From Oscillospiraceae bacterium (lineage in GTDB: Bacteria > Bacillota > Clostridia > Oscillospirales > Oscillospiraceae), in the NCBI GenBank assembly GCA_021769865.1, contig JAETSB010000006.1:62001-126000 (forward strand): a stretch of DNA of 64,000 nt, read 5' to 3'. Under the pieces are notes generated by a model, which had not been told where the DNA came from, ran no database searches, and saw only the letters and a list, made by a program, of their open reading frames with translations. Position 1 is the stretch's first letter, and each line of letters begins with the position of its first letter. This document shows, in pieces, positions 23,891 to 31,682 of this stretch. Made by a program: the position numbers and the translations under genes.

Positions 23891-24113
23891 CACGGCGCTC
23901 CTCTCTCCCGCGCCCGCGCGCGGGATTTTTCCCTCAATTGGTAGTAAAGATCAGTATAGGGAACTCCACTCCTTTTTGCAAGAATCCGCGGGGCAAATTT
24001 ATACTTTGTTTAAATTTTGTGCCGGTTTTGAAAGAAATATCTTTTTTCTAAATTTTCTGTGTTTGTCCCGCAGCTTCGCCCCCGAAAAAATTCTTGAACT
24101 TTGCAAAAAGCCC

Positions 24114-24142
24114 TTGACAGTTTTGGTTAGCTGTGATAAACT
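24114..24142 (+). promoter_or_regulatory. Orphan sigma-A promoter with operator-like dyad
   Basis: TTGACA (24114-24119), 17-base spacer, TAAACT (24137-24142). A perfect inverted repeat CTGTGAT-N9-ATCACAG (24131-24153) straddles the -10 and start site. No plus-strand gene follows. Confidence 0.7.
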
Positions 24143-24148
24143 TCAAAT

Positions 24149-24270
24149 CACAGGCCGTTAGTCGATGCTAACTGATAGTCCTTTATGGACCTGCCCCATC
24201 CGCGCTTGCCAAAGACACCTCTTTAGAATATGGAAGGGCCCCGGGGAACAGGCAGCCCCGGGGCCCTTCC
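24149..24270 (+). ncRNA. Candidate structured RNA from the orphan promoter
   Basis: The predicted transcript contains hairpins GTTAG-TCGATG-CTAAC (24157-24172) and GTCC-TTTAT-GGAC (24178-24190) that could be enclosed by GGC/GCC pairing as a three-way junction, a further AAAGA-CACC-TCTTT hairpin (24211-24224) and a 15-bp GC stem (24232-24270, GGAAGGGCCCCGGGG and complement, 9-base loop). The last stem lacks a T tail, so it is not a standard terminator; it also lies just past the stop of the convergent GNAT gene. No coding frame. I do not recognise an RNA family. Confidence 0.4.
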
Positions 24271-24273
24271 GTA

Positions 24274-24768
24274 TCAGTTCACATGGCGGCGGTATAGGAC
24301 CTCACGCAGGCGCTTGCCGCCGATCTCCTGCTCCATAATGTCTCCGGCGGGGCGGAATCCATGCTTTTCATAGAAGCGCCTCGCCCGGCGATTGTCCTCC
24401 AGTACCCAAAGGAGCACATCCCGGAAGCCCCGTCCGGCCAGCGTCTCCACCGCCGCCTCCAGCAGCGGCCCTCCGTATCCCCGGCCCATGTGCTCCGGCA
24501 GCAGGTAGAGGGACACCACCTCTCCAAAATCCGGGTAGTCCCCCCAGCGGGAGGGACCGACGCTGGAAGTCCCAATCAGCCGTCCGCTCTCCTCCAGCAC
24601 CAAGCTCCACCGTCCCTCTTGGTCCAGGTTCGCCGCCCACAGCCCGGCGGGGATGCCGTCCAAATAAGCCTGGGGGACGACGCCCTGATAGGCAGCTTTC
24701 CAGCTCTCCTCATAGATCCGGCTGACCTCCAGCCGGCTGTCTGTCTTCCTCAATGGCCGAATCTCCAT
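24274..24768 (-). CDS. GNAT-family N-acetyltransferase
   Basis: A 164-residue GCN5-related acetyltransferase. The acetyl-CoA loop (motif A) is LYLLPEHMGRGYGGPLLEAAV (about residues 90-108) with the Q/RxxGxG/A pattern, followed by GFRDVLLWVLEDNRRARRFYEKHGF (motif B). Acceptor not predictable. Its start lies inside the upstream GIY-YIG gene: the two coding regions overlap by 59 bases in different frames, so they are surely cotranscribed. Confidence 0.9.
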   Translation of the reverse strand: MEIRPLRKTDSRLEVSRIYEESWKAAYQGVVPQAYLDGIPAGLWAANLDQEGRWSLVLEESGRLIGTSSVGPSRWGDYPDFGEVVSLYLLPEHMGRGYGGPLLEAAVETLAGRGFRDVLLWVLEDNRRARRFYEKHGFRPAGDIMEQEIGGKRLREVLYRRHVN

Positions 24769-25024
24769 GGGCGCCCTCCCCCTTTTCCATGATCAGCGCC
24801 AGCTTTTCCCGGCGGTCCAGGCGCTTGATGGCCGCCTCCCGCCGGAGGGCGGCGGACTTGTTCGCCGCTTCCTCCCGGTAAACCAGGGTCACGGGCGGGC
24901 GGCTCCGGGTGTACTTGGCCCCCTTGCCGCTCCGGTGGGCCTCCAGCCTCCGGGACAGGTCGTTGGTACAGCCGGTGTAGAGGCTCCCGTCTCCGCAGCG
25001 GAGGATGTAAACCGTCCAGCCCAT
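24710..25024 (-). CDS. GIY-YIG nuclease-superfamily protein (UPF0213/YhbQ-like)
   Basis: A 104-residue single-domain protein. The core is WTVYILRCGDGSLYTGCTNDLSRRLEAHRSGKGAKYTRSRPPVTLVY: the GIY-YIG elements appear as VYI and YTG, with the catalytic Arg in RRLEAH. It carries a longer C-terminal tail (GEGAHGDSAIEEDRQ) than the norm because its stop lies 59 bases inside the GNAT gene. Start ATG follows AAAGGGGG. YhbQ-like proteins are implicated in DNA repair; the substrate here is unknown. Confidence 0.88.
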   Translation of the reverse strand: MGWTVYILRCGDGSLYTGCTNDLSRRLEAHRSGKGAKYTRSRPPVTLVYREEAANKSAALRREAAIKRLDRREKLALIMEKGEGAHGDSAIEEDRQPAGGQPDL

Positions 25025-25167
25025 GCCGCCGCCCCCTTTCGCCGACCAGTATACCACGCCTGCCCGCCAAAAGCAAAGGCCGCATAGGGACTTCCCCGGT
25101 TTTCATAGGCTGAAGGAGAGGGCGCTCCGCCCTGGAATTCGGTCCGCCGCCAGCCGGGAAAGCGGCA

Positions 25168-25188
25168 GCCGGGGCTCTGCGCCCCGGC
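25168..25188 (+). repeat. Hairpin just before the sigK start
   Basis: Perfect 8-bp stem GCCGGGGC/GCCCCGGC with 5-base loop, directly followed by the GGAGG site of sigK; may tune translation or end upstream transcription. Confidence 0.5.
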
Positions 25189-25199
25189 GAGGAGGTCTT

Positions 25200-25910
25200 A
25201 TGCTGTCTGCCGCGCTGCTGTTGTTCGCCAATACGCTGCTGTTCTCCCTGCGTCTTTCCGGCGGCGGGTCATTTCCAAAACCGCTGTCCGCCGCGGAGGA
25301 GCGGGAGTGGCTGGAGAAGTACGCCCAGGGGGACCCTGAGGCAAGGCAGGTGCTCATCGAGCGGAATCTGAGGCTGGTGGCGCATATTATTAAGAAGTAC
25401 TACACCCAAAGCGCCGACCAGGAGGACCTGATCTCCATCGGCACCATCGGCCTGATCAAGGGCATCTCCAGCTTTGACCCCACCAAGGGCGCGCGCCTTG
25501 CCACTTATGCCGCCCGATGCATTGAAAACGAGATCCTCATGTACTTCCGCAGCCAAAAAAAACTCCAGGGTGAGGTCTCCCTCTCCGATTCCATCGACAC
25601 CGACAAGGACGGGAACGCCCTCCAGCTCATGGACATCGTGGGCGTGGACGACACCATGCTGGAGGACCTCCACGACCGGGACAACGCCCTGCGGCTCCAC
25701 AAGCTGGTCCGGGAGCGCCTCACCGCCCGGGAAGCGGAGATTGTCCGCCTTCGCTACGGGTTGGGAGGAACCGTGCCCCTGACCCAGCGGGAAATTGCCT
25801 CCTCCTTCGGCATCTCCCGGAGCTATGTATCCCGCATTGAAAAACGGGCCCTGGAAAAGCTTCGGGATGCCCTCCAGGAAAACCCGGCTCCCAGGGCCGC
25901 CGCAAAATAA
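25200..25910 (+). CDS. sigK: Sporulation sigma factor SigK (pro-sigma K)
   Basis: A 236-residue sigma-70 factor matching SigK from end to end. Residues 1-30 are the hydrophobic pro-sequence (MLSAALLLFANTLLFSLRL) removed before activity in the mother cell; region 2 follows (NLRLVAHIIKKY, EDLISIGTIGLIKGI, LATYAARCIENEILMYFRS), and region 4 ends with LTQREIASSFGISRSYVSRIEKRALEKLRD. Uninterrupted, so no skin-type element. ATG at 25200 is set by GGAGG at 7 bases; upstream in-frame codons do not resemble the family. Its presence marks the organism as a spore former. Confidence 0.95.
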   Translation: MLSAALLLFANTLLFSLRLSGGGSFPKPLSAAEEREWLEKYAQGDPEARQVLIERNLRLVAHIIKKYYTQSADQEDLISIGTIGLIKGISSFDPTKGARLATYAARCIENEILMYFRSQKKLQGEVSLSDSIDTDKDGNALQLMDIVGVDDTMLEDLHDRDNALRLHKLVRERLTAREAEIVRLRYGLGGTVPLTQREIASSFGISRSYVSRIEKRALEKLRDALQENPAPRAAAK

Positions 25911-25917
25911 GCAAAAA

Positions 25918-25944
25918 CGCCGGCCGGAAGAAACCCGGCCGGCG
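25918..25944. terminator. Terminator between sigK and ldh
   Basis: Stem CGCCGGCCGG/CCGGCCGGCG; on the minus strand followed by TTTTTGC, serving the ldh operon. Confidence 0.85.
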
Positions 25945-25955
25945 CTCTGCTCTCT

Positions 25956-26903
25956 TTACAGCTTCAAGGTTCCGATGGCCTCCCGCATCTGCTCCGCCGA
26001 GGCCGCCAGCGCCGCCCGCTCCTCTTCGCTCAGCGGCATCTCCAAAATCTCCTGCAAGCCCTTCCGCCCCACGACGGAGGGCAGGCTCAGGGCCAGCCCG
26101 TTCATCCCGTACTGCCCGTCCAGCACCGCCGACACCGGAAGCACCGCCCGCTCGTCCTTGACGATGGCCTCCGCGATGCGCCCCACCGCCATGGCGATGC
26201 CGTAGTAGGTGGCCCCCTTCCGCTCGATAATCTGGTAGGCGCTGTCCCGGACCTCCCGGTACAGCCGATCCCGGTTCTCCGCCCCCAGGGTCTGCCCCCG
26301 GACCCGGCAAAAGTCCTCCAGATCCAGGCCGGAGACGTTGGCCTCGCTCCACACCGCCAGCTCGCTGTCCCCGTGCTCGCCGATGATGAAGGCGTGGATG
26401 TTCCGGCTGTCCACCTCCAGCTCCGCCCCCAGCAGCTGCTTCAGCCGCCCGGTGTCCAACACCGTGCCGGAGCCGATCACCCGCTCCCGGGGATAGCCCG
26501 AGAGGCGCCAAGCCGCGTAGGTCAGCACGTCCACCGGGTTGGACACCACCAGCAGAATGCCGCCGAAGCTCCGGGCGGTGATCTCCTTCAAGATGGAGCG
26601 CAGAATCTCCGTGTTCTTCCCGATGAGGTCCAGCCGGGTCTCCCCCGGCTTCTGGTTCGCTCCGGCGGTGATGACCGCCAGGGCGCAGTCCGCCAAATCG
26701 TCATAGCTTCCGGCGGTGATCTCCATGGCCGCGGCGTAGGGCAGGCCGTCCCGGAGGTCCATGGCCTCTCCCTCCGCCTTTTCCCGGTTCGCGTCCAGCA
26801 GCACCAGGCGGGTAAAGAGGCTCTGCTGCAAAAAGCGGAAGGCAATGGACGCGCCCACATTGCCGCAGCCAATGATTGCCGCTTTTCTGTGGTTGATTTT
26901 CAT
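25956..26903 (-). CDS. ldh: L-lactate dehydrogenase
   Basis: A 315-residue NAD-dependent 2-hydroxyacid (LDH/MDH family) dehydrogenase. NAD fold IIGCGNVGASIAFRFL; the substrate loop is GANQKPGETRLDL, with Gln at the position that selects lactate over malate; VVSNPVDVLTY; active-site His in FIIGEHGDSE. The start overlaps the stop of the upstream flavoprotein by 4 bases, so the two are translationally coupled. Reduces pyruvate to lactate in fermentation, or the reverse. Confidence 0.93.
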   Translation of the reverse strand: MKINHRKAAIIGCGNVGASIAFRFLQQSLFTRLVLLDANREKAEGEAMDLRDGLPYAAAMEITAGSYDDLADCALAVITAGANQKPGETRLDLIGKNTEILRSILKEITARSFGGILLVVSNPVDVLTYAAWRLSGYPRERVIGSGTVLDTGRLKQLLGAELEVDSRNIHAFIIGEHGDSELAVWSEANVSGLDLEDFCRVRGQTLGAENRDRLYREVRDSAYQIIERKGATYYGIAMAVGRIAEAIVKDERAVLPVSAVLDGQYGMNGLALSLPSVVGRKGLQEILEMPLSEEERAALAASAEQMREAIGTLKL

Positions 26904-28225
26904 GAAACATCCTCCCTGTTGATCTTCATAGATTCTTTGTCATCCGTGGCCGGATTGTCGATGAGCCGCCCGTCCTCCCCGAACCGGGACCCGTGGCAGG
27001 GGCAGTCCCAGCTGTGCTCCTGGGCGTTGTACTTCAGGGCGCAGCCCATATGGGGACAGCGGGGGACCGTGGGAGTCAGCAGTCCCACTGTGGACGTCCA
27101 GGCGTTGGCCGCCAGCTGGGGCCGAAACACGTTCCGGGAGGGGTCGAACAGCGCCGCGTAAGGGTTCTCTTTCCCCTGGAGCAGATTTGCCAGCACCAGC
27201 GCCGCCGCCATGGAGGAGGTCATCCCCCACTTGTTGAAGCCCGTGATCACATACAGCCCCTCCGTCCCCTTGGAATAGGGCCCCGCGTAGGGTACGCCGT
27301 CCAGGGTCATGCAGTCCTGGGTTGCCCAGCGGGCGGCGACGCGGGCCTGGGGATAATGCTCTTTGGCAAACGCCTCCAGCTCCCGCCAGCCGCCGCCCCG
27401 CTTTCCGGTCCGGTGCCCGCCGCCGCCCAGGAGGAGGAAGTCCCCGTAATCCCGGAAGGACAGCCCCTTTTCCCCCTCGTCCACGTACATGCCCCCCACC
27501 GCCGGGGCGTTTTCCAGGGCCAACACGTAGGAGCGGTGCTGATAGAGCTTGAGGAAATAGGCCCCGTGCTTGTTCAGCATGGGAAAGTGTGTGGCAATCA
27601 CAATCTTCTCCGCCCTCACGGTTCCCCGGTCTGTCACCGCCGTGCCGGGGGCCAGCTCCAGGACCTTTGTATGCTCGAAGATCCGCAGCCCCTTGGCGAT
27701 GGCGGCGACAAATTTCAGCGGGTGGAACTGGGCCTGCTTGGGAAACCTCACCGCCCCCGCCGTGGGCATGGGCAGGGCCGGGGTCCTTGTGAATTCCGCC
27801 TGAAAGCCCAGGCGCTCCAGGGCCTCCAGCTCCCGGTCCAGCTTCCGCCGGTCCGTCAGGGCGTAGACATAAGCGTCCCGCTCCTCAAAATCACAGTCAA
27901 TGTTCCGGCAGAGCTCCCGGTATTTCCCCAGGGCCCCCCGGTTGGCCTCCAGGTACAGCCGGGCCCTTTCCGGGCCGAACTCCCGGAGGAGCTTGCTGTA
28001 AATCAGGCCGTGCTGGAACGTGAGCTTGGCGGTGGTGTTCCCCGTCACGCCGCCGCAAAGGCGGTCCGCCTCCACCAGGGCGCAGTCCGCTCCCGCCCTG
28101 GTCAGCCAGTAAGCGCACAGCAGCCCCGCCAGGCCGCCGCCGATCACCAGCACGTCCGTCTTCAAATCTCCGTCCAGGGGGGCAAATTGGGGCAGCTCCG
28201 CCGTCTGTGTCCAAATGGAATCCAT
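26900..28225 (-). CDS. FAD-dependent oxidoreductase with C-terminal Rieske [2Fe-2S] domain
   Basis: A 441-residue fusion. A DAO-type FAD domain starts DVLVIGGGLAGLLCAYWLTRAGADCALVEA (about residues 25-55) and includes GGVTGNTTAKLTFQHG; the C-terminal Rieske domain (about 365-430) has CPHMGC and CPCHGSRF, both Cys-His cluster pairs intact. This architecture is the YhfW/YurR-like Firmicute oxidoreductase group; the amine or hydroxy-acid substrate is unknown. Coupling to ldh by a 4-base overlap suggests linked redox chemistry (inference). A minus-strand TTGACA at 28335-28340 is a plausible -35. Confidence 0.92.
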   Translation of the reverse strand: MDSIWTQTAELPQFAPLDGDLKTDVLVIGGGLAGLLCAYWLTRAGADCALVEADRLCGGVTGNTTAKLTFQHGLIYSKLLREFGPERARLYLEANRGALGKYRELCRNIDCDFEERDAYVYALTDRRKLDRELEALERLGFQAEFTRTPALPMPTAGAVRFPKQAQFHPLKFVAAIAKGLRIFEHTKVLELAPGTAVTDRGTVRAEKIVIATHFPMLNKHGAYFLKLYQHRSYVLALENAPAVGGMYVDEGEKGLSFRDYGDFLLLGGGGHRTGKRGGGWRELEAFAKEHYPQARVAARWATQDCMTLDGVPYAGPYSKGTEGLYVITGFNKWGMTSSMAAALVLANLLQGKENPYAALFDPSRNVFRPQLAANAWTSTVGLLTPTVPRCPHMGCALKYNAQEHSWDCPCHGSRFGEDGRLIDNPATDDKESMKINREDVS

Positions 28226-28365
28226 GCGATCACCTCCGCCTTAGCTTGACCGGGAGGACGGAAAATCATACTTCCGCCCGGTCCTTTCCCCGGTCAGCTT
28301 TCACGAAATTTTTAAACACTTTATCCATTTGCATTGTCAAATTCGTCGAACCTAATTTTGGGGGC

Positions 28366-28395
28366 TTGACAAAACCGCCCCGGGAGGCGTATGCT
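28366..28395 (+). promoter_or_regulatory. Promoter of the T-box/trpB transcript
   Basis: TTGACA (28366-28371), 18-base spacer, TATGCT (28390-28395). Confidence 0.75.
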
Positions 28396-28401
28396 GTGCC
28401 C

Positions 28402-28730
28402 AAGTTCACAAGCGCAAACCGATGACGCGGACGAGTAGGCAGGGCCTTGGTTCTCTCAGAGAGCCGCCGGTGGTGAGATGGCGGCAGAAACGAGCCTGTT
28501 GAATGGACCGCAGAGGGCGGGCTGAACGGGGGAAATCCTCCAAGTATGTCCCGACGGGCTTTTCCCCCGTTACCAAGGAAAGGCGCGTGTTGGCGCGCCG
28601 CCGAGCGGGCGGTTTTTCATACCGCCAATTTGGGTGGCACCGCAGAAGTTTCAAGACTTTTGTCCCAAAGGTACCTGTTACGGGTCCTTTCGTGGACGGA
28701 GGTCTTTTTTTGACGCTCCGCCTCCGGGAG
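28402..28730 (+). ncRNA. T-box leader, tryptophan specific
   Basis: The conserved T-box AATTTGGGTGGCACCGC is at 28627-28643. Stem I occupies about 28415-28535; in its 3' side GAATGGACC presents a TGG (Trp) specifier at 28504-28506 followed by the usual purine. The antiterminator bulge TGGC (28635-28638) would pair with GCCA, fitting a tRNA-Trp with discriminator G. Competing terminator: AAGAC...GGTCTT with an inner AAAGGTACC/GGTCCTTT stem and seven T residues near 28710-28716. Uncharged tRNA-Trp should permit trpB expression. Confidence 0.93.
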
Positions 28731-28759
28731 AGACCAGCGATTCGAAAGGAGCAAGCGTC

Positions 28760-30142
28760 ATGACATTCGAGAACATCCCCTACAAGATCTATCTCACCGA
28801 GGCGGAGATGCCGAACACCTGGTACAACGTCCGGGCCGACATGAAGACCAAGCCCGCCCCCCTGCGGAACCCCGGCACCGGGGAAGCCATGGGCTTCGAG
28901 GACCTGCGGCCCGTGTTCTGCGACGAGCTCATCCGCCAGGAGCTGGACGACGACACCCGGGAGATCCCCATCCCTAAGGAGATTCGGGACTTCTACAAGA
29001 TGTACCGCCCCTCTCCCCTGGTCCGGGCCTACTGCCTGGAGGAAAAGCTCCAGACCCCGGCGAAGATCTACTACAAGTTCGAGGGCAACAACACCTCCGG
29101 CTCCCACAAGCTGAACTCCGCCATCGCCCAGGCGTACTACGCCAAGAAGCAGGGCCTCGCCGGCGTCACCACCGAGACCGGCGCGGGCCAGTGGGGCACC
29201 GCCCTTTCCATGGCCTGCGCCTACTTAGGGCTGGACTGCAAGGTCTTCATGGTGAAGGTCAGCTACGAGCAGAAGCCCTTCCGCCGGGAGGTCATGCGGA
29301 CCTACGGGGCATCCGTCACTCCGTCCCCCTCCACGGAGACAGAAATCGGCAGAAAGATCCTCGCCGAGCACCCCGGCACCACCGGTTCTCTTGGCTGCGC
29401 CATTTCCGAGGCGGTGGAGGCCGCGGCGAAGAACCCCGGCTACCGCTACGTGCTGGGAAGCGTCCTGAACCAGGTGCTGCTCCACCAGTCCATCATCGGC
29501 CTGGAGACCAAGGCGGCTCTGGACAAATACGGCGTGGTCCCGGACATCATCATCGGCTGCGCCGGGGGCGGCAGCAACCTGGGGGGCCTCATCTCCCCCT
29601 TCATGGGTGAAAAGCTCCGGGGGGAGCGGGATTACCGCATCCTCGCCGTGGAGCCCGCCTCCTGCCCCAGCTTTACCCGGGGCCGGTTTGCCTACGACTT
29701 CTGCGACACCGGCATGGTCTGCCCCCTGGCGAAGATGTACACTCTGGGCAGCGGCTTCATCCCCTCCGCCAACCACGCAGGGGGCCTGCGCTACCACGGC
29801 ATGAGCCCGGTCCTCTCCCAGCTCTACCACGACGGGTACATGGAGGCCGTGTCCGTGGAGCAGACGAAGGTCTTCGAGGCGGCGGAGGCGTTCGCCCGGG
29901 TGGAGGGCATCCTGCCCGCGCCGGAGTCCAGCCACGCCATCCGGGCGGCCATGGACGAGGCCCTGAAATGCAAGGAGACCGGCGAGGAGAAGACCATCGT
30001 CTTCGGCCTCACCGGCACCGGGTACTTCGATATGGTGGCCTATGAGAAGTTCCACAACGGGGAGATGACGGACTATATCCCCACGGATGAAGAGCTTCAA
30101 GCCAGCTTTGACAAGCTGCCCCGGGTCCCCGGACTGGATTGA
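28760..30142 (+). CDS. trpB: Tryptophan synthase beta subunit-like protein (TrpB2 type)
   Basis: A 460-residue fold-type II PLP enzyme of the longer TrpB2 class. RPSPLVRAYCLEEKL, PLP Lys in EGNNTSGSHKLNSAIAQAYYA, TETGAGQWGTALS and the phosphate-binding GCAGGGSNLGG are clear; the TrpB1 COMM-domain contacts for TrpA are replaced, and no trpA lies nearby. TrpB2 proteins condense indole with serine (or phosphoserine), so this may salvage indole in the gut. Start ATG behind AAAGGAG. Controlled by the upstream Trp T-box. Confidence 0.94.
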   Translation: MTFENIPYKIYLTEAEMPNTWYNVRADMKTKPAPLRNPGTGEAMGFEDLRPVFCDELIRQELDDDTREIPIPKEIRDFYKMYRPSPLVRAYCLEEKLQTPAKIYYKFEGNNTSGSHKLNSAIAQAYYAKKQGLAGVTTETGAGQWGTALSMACAYLGLDCKVFMVKVSYEQKPFRREVMRTYGASVTPSPSTETEIGRKILAEHPGTTGSLGCAISEAVEAAAKNPGYRYVLGSVLNQVLLHQSIIGLETKAALDKYGVVPDIIIGCAGGGSNLGGLISPFMGEKLRGERDYRILAVEPASCPSFTRGRFAYDFCDTGMVCPLAKMYTLGSGFIPSANHAGGLRYHGMSPVLSQLYHDGYMEAVSVEQTKVFEAAEAFARVEGILPAPESSHAIRAAMDEALKCKETGEEKTIVFGLTGTGYFDMVAYEKFHNGEMTDYIPTDEELQASFDKLPRVPGLD

Positions 30143-30158
30143 CTCCCGACGGCAGCGA

Positions 30159-30188
30159 GGCCGCCCCTCACGGGGCGGCCTTCTGTTT
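30159..30188 (+). terminator. Terminator after trpB
   Basis: Nine-bp stem GGCCGCCCC/GGGGCGGCC, loop TCAC, then TTCTGTTT. Confidence 0.8.
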
Positions 30189-30195
30189 GGCTCTT

Positions 30196-31044
30196 TCAGT
30201 TGATGGGGAACTCCGGAATCCCCGCCGCGCCGGCGGCGATGCTGTACTTGGGGAAGCACACCACCACGGTCCCGTCCTCCCGGACATAGAAACCGGTGGT
30301 CTCGTCCACCGTGGTAAAGCCGCCCTCCTCCGGCGTGAAGAAAAAGGTAAAGCCCTCCTCGTCCACGCTGTCCGCAATCTGCTGTTCGATGGCGGCGTTG
30401 CAGGTTTCCACCCAATCCTCCCCCAGGACGTCCCGGAGAGTCAGGTCCCGGTCCTCGGCCAGGTCCAGGTTGTAATAGTAGCGCTCCTCTATGGAGGACA
30501 CCCAGCCCTCGGCGAAGGTCACCACGAAGGAGACCCGGGAATCCGTATGGCTCTTGATCTCATAGTCCACGATCACGTCCATCTCCCGGCCGGCCCAGTC
30601 CTCTTCCGTGCCGCCGGTGGCGAAGAACGCCTCCCGGTAGTCGTCCCAGTCCTGCCGGGCTTTGGCCAGGTGGGCGTCCATCTTCTCCTGAATGGCGGCG
30701 TTGACCTTCTCCGCCAGGGCGCCCTCCGCCTCCACCTGGGGCGCGGACACGTCATAGTGAATCCCGTCCTCCGTCTTGTCATAGTCCACAAAGGTCAGCA
30801 CCTGGAACAGCCCGCCCAGCACAGGCACGTCGGCGGCGGCCTTGGCGATGGTGGGGGACAGGTTCAGCCCCGCCAGCAGCACGGCGAAGCACGCGGCGGT
30901 GGCTCCCCAGCGGCGGACCGTCCGGCCCCGGCGGGCCCGGTAGCGGGCCTTCCCCTCCTGAATCCCCGCCTGGACCCGCTCCGAAAGCTCTTCGGGAATG
31001 GGGGTGTTGTCGTACTCCTCTTTGGCGCTCTTGAATTCGTTCAT
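30196..31044 (-). CDS. RsiV-like anti-sigma factor (DUF3298)
   Basis: A 282-residue protein: cytoplasmic sigma-binding tail (about 1-45), one transmembrane helix (WGATAACFAVLLAGLNLS), then an extracellular region with the DUF4163/DUF3298 fold (YEIKSHTDSRVSFVVTF..YYYNLDLAEDRDLTLRDVLG, GFTFFFTPEEGGFTTVDETTGFYVREDG). In Bacillus subtilis and Clostridioides difficile, RsiV binds lysozyme through this domain and is then cleaved, freeing SigV. The start ATG overlaps the sigma stop (TGATG), behind AAGGAGCGG. Confidence 0.9.
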   Translation of the reverse strand: MNEFKSAKEEYDNTPIPEELSERVQAGIQEGKARYRARRGRTVRRWGATAACFAVLLAGLNLSPTIAKAAADVPVLGGLFQVLTFVDYDKTEDGIHYDVSAPQVEAEGALAEKVNAAIQEKMDAHLAKARQDWDDYREAFFATGGTEEDWAGREMDVIVDYEIKSHTDSRVSFVVTFAEGWVSSIEERYYYNLDLAEDRDLTLRDVLGEDWVETCNAAIEQQIADSVDEEGFTFFFTPEEGGFTTVDETTGFYVREDGTVVVCFPKYSIAAGAAGIPEFPIN

Positions 31045-31523
31045 CAAATCTCCGCTCCTTCCATAGCGACGCGCAGCTTTTTCAGCCCCGCGTACAGACG
31101 GCTCTTCACCGTGTTGATGTTCTGTCCGGTGACTTCCCCGATCTCCCTCAGGGTCAATTCCTCGTAAAACCGCAGCCTGATGACGGTCCCCACCTCCGCC
31201 GGCAGGGCCTCCACCCGCCGGGCCAGGGTCTCGTCGGCGGGCTCCGGGTCCTCCTGGGAGGGCTCCTCCCCATTCTCCGGGAAGGGAACCACCCGGCTCC
31301 GCTGGCGGAGCGTGTCGTTGCAGGCGTTCATCAAAATGCGGGTAAACCAGGTCTTGACGGCCCCGGGGTCCCGGAGGCTGTCCTGGTGCTCCAGCGCCCG
31401 GCAGACGGCGGTCTGCACCGCGTCCAGGGCCTCCTCCCGGTTGCGCAGCACGCTGTAGGCCAGCCGGTAAAACCGGGCCTGGTTCTCGACGAGGAACGAG
31501 GTCAAGGTTTCTTCCTTCGTCAC
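31044..31523 (-). CDS. ECF RNA polymerase sigma factor (SigV-like)
   Basis: A 159-residue group IV sigma factor: region 2 (ENQARFYRLAYSVLRNREEALDAVQTAVCRALEHQ..LRDPGAVKTWFTRILMNACND, about 10-75) and region 4 (PAEVGTVIRLRFYEELTLREIGEVTGQNINTVKSRLYAGLKKLR, about 105-150). I place the start at the GTG at 31523, 7 bases after AAAGGAG; the longer reading passes through the predicted promoter. Cotranscribed with the RsiV-like gene, it should respond to lysozyme-type envelope damage (inference from the family). Confidence 0.92.
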   Translation of the reverse strand: MTKEETLTSFLVENQARFYRLAYSVLRNREEALDAVQTAVCRALEHQDSLRDPGAVKTWFTRILMNACNDTLRQRSRVVPFPENGEEPSQEDPEPADETLARRVEALPAEVGTVIRLRFYEELTLREIGEVTGQNINTVKSRLYAGLKKLRVAMEGAEI

Positions 31524-31593
31524 ATGGATGCTCCTTTCTGATAGGGTTCCACCGCCCCGTCCGGCGCCTGGGCTCTGGGCGGCTTTCATAGTA

Positions 31594-31620
31594 TAGACGG
31601 AGAAGGGGAGCGAAAAGTTT
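31594..31620 (-). promoter_or_regulatory. ECF-type autoregulatory promoter candidate
   Basis: Minus-strand AAACTT (31615-31620), 15-base spacer, CGTCTA (31594-31599), matching the AAC/CGTC core of SigV-type promoters. Overlapping TATACT could give basal sigma-A transcription. Confidence 0.5.
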
Positions 31621-31682
31621 AAGGAGTGGAAAATTTTTGGGAGAGAAGCGCGGAAGGGCCCGCCTCGCGGCGGGCCCTGGGC

